DNA of 64,000 bases from Tetracladium setigerum (taxonomy: Eukaryota; Ascomycota; Leotiomycetes; Helotiales). The stretch covers positions 1,302,001 to 1,366,000 of the forward strand of contig PZJY01000001.1 in the NCBI GenBank assembly GCA_031472005.1. Direction: 5' to 3'. The notes beneath the pieces were generated by a model. That model did no database searches and was not told the DNA's origin. It saw only the letters and a program-made list of their open reading frames with translations. Made by a program: the position numbers and the translations under genes. Positions 60,549 to 64,000 of the stretch are shown in pieces; within the stretch, counting starts at the first letter, position 1; every line of letters starts with the position of its first letter.

Positions 60549-62422
60549 TCACGAAGCCGCGGGTTTCGGACTGCTCGCTGCACTTCCTGTTCCCCCTCTT
60601 TTCATGAGACCCGCGAAGAAAGATGCGAGTGCTTCGTTTTGAGATTTACCATCTCCTGTGTTCTGCATTCCTGGCGAGAGCGGTTCCGGGGTTTGGTGGC
60701 TTTGACGGTCCTGTCGCCGAAGTTAGTACGAAATTGACAAATGTTCGAGGGAATCATACCTTTAGTCTTTGTAGCATGTCATCGGCATCGACTTGAATGC
60801 CACCCATATTGAATTGAACCGGTCCAATATGCTCATTTACTCTACCTTCGTCAACGACCTCACCTCCTTCATAAGCAGACTGGGATGAAATCCGGCCACC
60901 AACAACACGACTGCTATCCATGCCCGAAGTATCGGAGCTTTGTTGTCTAATCTTGTCCAGGACCTCAACTTGACTAGCCAGGAAAGTTTGAGTGTCTAAG
61001 CTTGAAACTTCGGGCCTGAGACCGCTGGATTCGCTAGATACTGTTTGTAACGCATCAAGACTTGGGTCGCGTATCGTTTCTGCGTAAGCTGCCACTGCTC
61101 CCGCGGTAACATCGCTCGACTCCAGATGGTCTTCTCCATTGACCTCTTCGGAGTTTCCGTTTGACAGAGCTTGCTGGTTCTCAGCAATATCAAGAGACCA
61201 TGCGTTGTTGATCGCTTCTGGATTGAAGCCATCGCGAAGTACTCTGATCTTGCCCCAGGAATCCCAATTTGGAGGCACAACAACCTTATCTCGGTCAATG
61301 ACGTTGTGCTTGAGAGGTTGTCTTTTTAGTAAGGAATAGATCCCTAGTGACGAGTGGATGAGACTTTGCAAAGGACTGCTGACGGAGGGAATTGTATATA
61401 TGAGAGAAGAACCATCTGTTCACATGTTAATTCGGCTTTACTTTGGTGACAGCGAAGGATTCCTTACGTTTCAAAAGAATGGTCCTCAGGAATTGCAGAA
61501 CAGTATCAAACTCGTCCTCTTTCCACGACCGATCCCGTTCCAGAATTTCGATTTTGTCGGACTAGATAGCATCAGCACGTTTTCGTAGTACGCAGTTCCG
61601 GAATTCTCACATTCTGGCAGACCACGCATAACGGGAGGCCCAATGCCTCATCCCACTCTCCAGGACCATGAGGCAGACTGACATCCCCTTCAGAAGAGGT
61701 GTTTGCACCTCCACCATCCAAGGAACTTCCCCCACGCCCTCTCTCCCTCCATGAAATCATAATCTCCTCCATCTTCTCCTGACACTCCCCATCAAGTGAC
61801 CTGAGCAGTGTTCCCAAGAACCGTATCCAATCTCTCAATTGCCTTAACCAAAACCATGGCTGTGACCAATCCAGAAGGACGACAACAAGTGTGTTTGGAA
61901 TAGTCTGAGGGGTCAAGAGGGGTTGTAACAAGGGAGCGAACGTGGGCGAAGGGTCGGAGAGGAGATATACTGAAAGGCGGGCGAGAGTATCTACACGCCA
62001 TTAGCTTCAGCTCCATCTCAAATCCCTAATTGATCATCATCATACCTTCATGATCTGCATCCAGCACATCATGGTATGTATACCCCAACGCAAAGCTATT
62101 AGCTATAGGGGTATCTTAGTACCATGCCTCTCTCCCGTCCTCCTAGAATCCTCCGTCGATAAAGCCTCTAGAAACTCCTTCTGCGAATCCGCAGATCCTC
62201 CTATCGAAAGAATTAGCCCATTGCTCAAGCTCTGTCTCGCTGAGCAGCTGTAGACGTGCCTAAGACAAGGATGTTCTTCTCAGGGAGCTTCTTCCCGGTC
62301 GCTACGCTGTCCAACAGCGACGACCATATGTTCTTCTTTTCATCGGCGCTCTTCGGTCGCTCGTGCTCGCTCGAGGTAGAGGCTTGTGTGTATGTTGACG
62401 TTCTGTTGTTCGGAGTCGTCAT
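60549..62422 (-). CDS. Cytoplasmic dynein light intermediate chain, one-base frame break
   Basis: Six exons on the minus strand: 62422-62260, 62200-62046, 61990-61611, 61561-61468, 61415-60760 and 60710-60549. With one C restored in the run at 62108-62111 the protein has 536 residues. The N-terminus NIWSSLLDSVATGKKLPEKN is typical of the family. It is followed by a degenerate P-loop region (LVLGGSADSQKEFLEAL), PPIANSFALGYTYHDVLDADHE, LLDWSQPWFWLRQLRDWI and LCVVCQNSDKIEILERD. The C-terminal half is polar with FNPEAINNAWSLDIAE and ends NEALASFFAGLMKRG, a short helix like the adaptor-binding helix. The first intron has a GC donor. It would act with dynein and dynactin, including the p24 gene nearby. 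Confidence 0.9.
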
Positions 62423-62822
62423 TGTGGGTATGGTAGCTAGCTACAGCTCTCAGGAGGTCCTCTTTTGGTGTCGCAGCAGTGGTTGAAGGGAATCGTGGGC
62501 TCGAAAAGGGCGGGATATTGCTACCATGTCCTGCTGATTTGATCTCGTGGCCCGCGCATCGGTTATCTAGAGGCAAAGAATTTGTGGAGCGGGAAAAGGA
62601 TTAAATGGAGGTAGGATGTTGGGGGTGTTTCTCGTAGATTTTTGTTGATGCTTGATTCTGGCGGGTGAGTTTCAAACGCGACGGACAAGGCGAGGCGGCG
62701 GGCAACTTTTTGTTTGGGCCAGCAGGGGCAGAGCGATCATTCCTTTTCCTCCGCAGCCTTGTCTCGAACTCCCGGCAGTAACTTCAACGGCTTTTCAAAG
62801 CAAAGCAAACAGCAACAGCAGG
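62423..62822. promoter_or_regulatory. Divergent promoter, dynein LIC / Ist3
   Basis: 400 bp between the two start codons; no specific element recognised. Confidence 0.4.
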
Positions 62823-63777
62823 ATGAGTAGTATTAGACAGATCCAGGAGCTTAATAAACGGGAGCTTGAGAATGGAATGTAGGTTGATCTCGTCAATGTT
62901 TACCAGTTACCTATTAAATACTGATGATATCGCACGCAGTCCCCCAGATGCTTCATGGCATACGGATTACCGCGACACAGCTTATATTTACATAGGTGGT
63001 CTCCCATTCGAACTTTCCGAAGGAGATGTCGTCACAATATTCTCGCAATTCGGCGAGCCCACCTACATAAACCTTGTGCGAGACAAGGAAACTGGCAAAT
63101 CCCGCGGCTTCGCATTTCTCAAATATGAAGATCAGCGCAGTACGGATCTCGCTGTTGATAATCTGAGTGGTACGCTGGTTATGGGGAGGACATTGAGAGT
63201 TGACCATACGAGATATAAGAAGAAAGACGAGGAGACGGAGACGGGGATGGATCTCACGCTGGATGCGAGTAAGCAGATTGAGGAGGATGAGGGTGAGGGA
63301 AGGAGGAAAAGGAGGAGGACAAGCGAGAGTGAGAGTGAAGAGGAGAGGCCGAAGTTAAGGGAGGAGATAGAGTTGGCGAAACTATTGCAGGATCATGATG
63401 AAGATGATCCAATGAAGCAGTTCTTGATTGATGAGAAGAAAGAGGAGGTTCAGTTGGCTTTGGCTAGGATTAAGAGTGGGAAGAAAGAGAGCAGGAAGGG
63501 AAAGGAGAGGCATAGGCATCATCATAGGTCTAGGAGGGAGAAAGAGGATGGGGATGGAGAGAAGCATTCTCGGCGACGAAGAGAGGGCGAGGAGCGAGGA
63601 GATGGTGACAGGGAAAGGCAGTCCAGGAGACGAAGAGATGATGGGGAAAGAAGGAGATCACGATCAAGAGAGCGAGACCGAGACCGAGAAAGAAGAGATG
63701 ATCGGGATAATGGTAGTGAGCGTCCCCGGCGGAGGGATGATTCTCGCGAAAAGAGCCATCGATCAAGGAGAGACTGA
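62823..63777 (+). CDS. Ist3/Snu17-RBMX2 type RRM protein of the RES splicing complex
   Basis: Two exons (62823-62878, 62940-63777) give 297 residues. The N-terminus IRQIQELNKRELENGIPPDASWH precedes one RRM: RNP2 as YIYIGGLPFEL, RNP1 as KSRGFAFLKYED. GRTLRVDHTRYKKK follows. This order (short helix, PPDASWHTDY, single RRM, VDH) is diagnostic of Ist3/RBMX2, which with Bud13 and Pml1 forms the RES complex on the activated spliceosome. The long C-terminal half (from about residue 130) is acidic then RS/RD/RE-rich, much longer than in yeast Ist3 and closer to metazoan RBMX2. The frame is intact. Confidence 0.9.
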
Positions 63778-64000
63778 GTTTCTTTGAATTAGATTTATCA
63801 CCTTTGTTACTTGCTCCGAATGATACCAAAGCAAGGAATGTCACAATACCTTATAAGACATAATTTTCAGTTCTGTTCTCAATTCATCATTCATGTATAT
63901 AAATCGACGCATGGCCGCTAGCAAAGCAGCAGGTCTAACCATATGACCGTGAGAATATCCTACAAAACCCAAACACCCAGTCCAATGCGCCTCGCTAAAT
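63778..64000. other. 3' flank to window edge
   Basis: Downstream sequence of the Ist3-like gene; nothing recognisable. Confidence 0.4.

Overview
The window looks like nuclear DNA of a filamentous ascomycete (Pezizomycotina). Genes lie on both strands and most are split by short introns (about 45-110 bp, GT...CTAAC/CTAAT...AG). The gene set is typical of such fungi: Sho1, RO-3/p24 dynactin, a Pad1-Fdc1 pair and an areA GATA-like domain protein. Gene content and style would suit the Leotiomycetes, but that placement is inference. I found no rRNA, tRNA, CRISPR, transposon or plasmid signal.

Layout. 0-10 kb: 3' end of an importin-7/8-like karyopherin, a GFA-type zinc protein, a conserved basic protein of unknown role, and a Cti6-like PHD-finger protein. 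10-26.5 kb: a leucine-catabolism block. MCC beta subunit and isovaleryl-CoA dehydrogenase are divergently transcribed. MCC alpha (biotin carboxylase) lies 10 kb further on. Between them sit an SDR, a second acyl-CoA dehydrogenase-fold protein, another SDR and a bZIP regulator. 26.9-35.5 kb: a membrane-anchored secretory protein, a mitochondrial-type SDR of the polyol dehydrogenase kind, a small multi-exon membrane protein, and an areA GATA-like domain protein. 35.5-41 kb: a 5.5 kb gene-free stretch, simple-sequence-rich and unusually dense in TAC(A/T)GTA palindromes. 41-46 kb: head-to-head PAD1 and FDC1 (prenyl-FMN synthase and its decarboxylase), then NAD(P)HX epimerase. 46-50.7 kb: mitochondrial ribosomal protein bS16m, a vacuolar-type amino acid transporter, and dynactin p24. 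50.7-64 kb: Sho1 osmosensor, a secreted Hsp70/actin-fold protein, a cysteine-hydrolase-like protein with an HWAV/NCQNY pair, dynein light intermediate chain, and an Ist3/RBMX2 splicing factor.

A recurring feature is that about nine otherwise well-conserved genes are broken by a one-base frame loss inside a C run of the coding strand. Adding one C restores the expected frame each time, and exon lengths then sum to whole codons. The Cti6 gene needs two such losses, or alternatively one extra base. Base-calling error is the likeliest cause, but the consistent sense-strand C bias deserves a check against transcripts. All exon boundaries come from reading frame, splice consensus and protein continuity by eye; no search or alignment was run.
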